Positions 41,751-42,854 of a stretch of 42,854 nt of DNA are shown here, one piece after another. Under the pieces are notes generated by a model. That model made no database searches. It was not told the origin of the DNA and was given only the letters and a program-made list of their open reading frames with translations. The position numbers were made by a program, and so were the translations under genes. Source of the stretch: PUPG01 sp964463915 (lineage in GTDB: Bacteria; Bacteroidota; Bacteroidia; Bacteroidales; UBA7960); contig CAYXEH010000018.1 of the NCBI GenBank assembly GCA_964463915.1, forward strand, positions 1-42,854, read 5' to 3'. Position 1 is the stretch's first letter; each line of letters opens with the position of its first letter.

Positions 41751-41757
41751 AGGAGGG
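41751..41757 (+). promoter_or_regulatory. strong Shine-Dalgarno sequence fixing the DUF4412 start
   Basis: AGGAGGG lies four bases before the ATG at 41762. A full anti-16S match is rare among the genes in this window, which mostly lack one, and it settles the start over the upstream TTG at 41729. Confidence 0.75.
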
Positions 41758-41761
41758 AAAA

Positions 41762-42448
41762 ATGCATATAAAAAACATGATCACAACGTTGTTAATTTTC
41801 AATCTCTTGGTGGGATTTTCCACCGTTTCATTGTCCCAGGATTCCAATTTTGAAGGACGGGTAAAAATGAATGGAACGCATGAAGGTTCTGCACACGTGG
41901 TGGAATATTTCCTTAAGGGCGATAAAATAAGAATGGAAGTTGAAAAGCCTAATGAGGCAGTTATAATTTCCGATGCAGGAAACATGATGGTATTGATGCC
42001 ACAAGAGATGATGTATATGGAGTTCTCAAAAAGCCAGATCGAACAGATGCAGCAAATGATGGGAGAAGGGCAAGGATCCGGATCAGAACCGGTGATCGAT
42101 GAAGATATGAGCCTTGAAAAAACAGGTAAGACAAAAGAAATTCTGGGCAGAGAATGTGAACAGTGGATTTATGAAGATGAAGATAAGAAAGTTGAGACCT
42201 GGGCTGCAAGTGGTTTTGGTAATTTTATGGGATTTAAAAGCCCGATGGAGGGCGGTAATGCAGATGCCTGGGAAGGATTATTCGGAGACCCCGACTTATT
42301 CCCGATGGAGATGACCCAATGGGATCACAACGGGAATGAAACCTACAAGTTCGAAGTTACCGAAATGGAAGAAAAATCCTTATCGGATGACCTTTTCCTC
42401 CCACCAGCTGATTATGAAAAAATGGATATGATGGGGATGCCCAGGTAG
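41762..42448 (+). CDS. exported DUF4412 domain protein
   Basis: This 228-residue protein has a signal peptide (about 1-25, ending SLSQ). The mature part follows the DUF4412 pattern: FEGRVKMNGTHEG, YFLKGDKIRMEV, then a Met-rich stretch (MMVLMPQEMMYMEF, EQMQQMMGEG), LGRECEQWIYEDEDKKVETW and a C-terminal LFLPPADYEKMDM. DUF4412 proteins are secreted or periplasmic, of unknown function, and may be lipid or protein carriers. The Met-rich patch could bind soft metals, but that is a guess. Monocistronic. Confidence 0.85.
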   Translation: MHIKNMITTLLIFNLLVGFSTVSLSQDSNFEGRVKMNGTHEGSAHVVEYFLKGDKIRMEVEKPNEAVIISDAGNMMVLMPQEMMYMEFSKSQIEQMQQMMGEGQGSGSEPVIDEDMSLEKTGKTKEILGRECEQWIYEDEDKKVETWAASGFGNFMGFKSPMEGGNADAWEGLFGDPDLFPMEMTQWDHNGNETYKFEVTEMEEKSLSDDLFLPPADYEKMDMMGMPR

Positions 42449-42686
42449 TGGCATGGGGGTCAACCATCAACTATGGTAAGTGCATTTGAATCATATACCC
42501 CGATTTCTAATTGCTCCGTTAAAGGATCAGGAACATTTTCCTCTGAGGAATCGGCTTTGTACTTGTTATTACAGGAAGGGAACAATAAAATAACAAAGCA
42601 ATGCCAAAGACAAATCGTTTATGCATGACCTTGAATTATTCAGAATATCATTGTAAAAGACAACTCAGGGTTAATCTGATTCCAGA

Positions 42687-42854
42687 CTACCAGGCATAGG
42701 CCATTGGTGCTTCGCCGCCAGGGCCGGGAAAAATCTCGTCCAGTTTTGTAAGTACGTCTTCATCAAGCTGAATAGCTGCTGCCCGAAGAGCACTTTCAAG
42801 CTGTTCAACTGTTCGCGGCCCGATAATCGGCGCTGTCACTACCGGATTATGAAG
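42687..42854 (-). CDS. aldo/keto reductase, C-terminal fragment cut by window edge
   Basis: The last 55 residues plus stop are present on the minus strand, entering from the right edge. NPVVTAPIIGPRTVEQLESA followed by ALRAAAIQLDEDVLTKLDEI is the standard C-terminal NADPH-binding end of the aldo/keto reductase family (Tas/YghZ-like). The tail ends GEAPMAYAW. The catalytic Asp-Tyr-Lys-His residues are outside the window, so the substrate cannot be guessed. The 238-base gap to the DUF4412 gene shows nothing further that I can support. Confidence 0.85.
   Translation of the reverse strand, partial: LHNPVVTAPIIGPRTVEQLESALRAAAIQLDEDVLTKLDEIFPGPGGEAPMAYAW

Overview
The window looks like a chromosome segment from an anaerobic member of the Bacteroidota (Bacteroidales/Marinilabiliales-like). 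This is inferred from family content: DUF4301 and DUF4412 proteins, a CarboxypepD_reg/plug/beta-barrel outer-membrane receptor, a YitT protein and the purH-mreBCD neighbourhood. The general absence of Shine-Dalgarno sequences and repeated matches to the Bacteroidota -7 box TAnnTTTG upstream of genes agree. No rRNA, tRNA, insertion sequence, phage gene or CRISPR array was seen.

Left third (1-13.2 kb), mostly housekeeping: a DUF4301 gene cut by the left edge (-), a PAS/Cys-motif histidine kinase (+), lpxH (-), a cysteine-dioxygenase-like cupin (+), a TlpA-type thioredoxin lipoprotein (-), mreD-mreC-mreB (-), purH (-), a YitT transporter-like protein (+) and a large TonB-receptor-like outer-membrane protein (-).

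Centre (13.2-31 kb), a nearly complete [NiFe]-hydrogenase island. mobA (-) diverges from a + strand maturation operon, hypF-hypC-hypD-hypE-hypA-hypB, followed by a nickel regulator nikR and an unusual TrmO(TsaA)-FmdE fusion gene. Converging on it from the right are a hydrogenase maturation protease and the structural genes hoxF-hoxU-hoxY-hoxH (-), encoding a soluble NAD(P)-linked group 3 (3d-like) enzyme. Across a 377-base divergent intergenic region with two adjacent palindromes lie an atypical response regulator with its own strong terminator, a Cache-domain histidine kinase and a receiver-kinase hybrid (+).

Right third (31-42.9 kb): an AraC regulator with a VOC protein (-), a DCC thiol-disulfide protein, a polytopic membrane protein with a patatin-like lipase, a small membrane protein, a radical SAM/SPASM protein (-), a CDP-alcohol phosphatidyltransferase, an ECF-type nickel/cobalt importer cbiM-cbiL-cbiQ-cbiO preceded by a near-perfect NikR-type operator, a lipoprotein made of two tandem family-3 solute-binding domains, a DUF4412 protein and the C-terminus of an aldo/keto reductase (-) cut by the right edge.

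Working model: Ni2+ enters through CbiMLQO under NikR control. HypA/HypB insert nickel, HypCDEF build the Fe(CN)2CO unit, and the protease trims HoxH. HoxFUYH then couples H2 and NAD(P)(H), with the neighbouring phosphorelay as a candidate regulator. The TrmO-FmdE fusion is the least explained member of this set.
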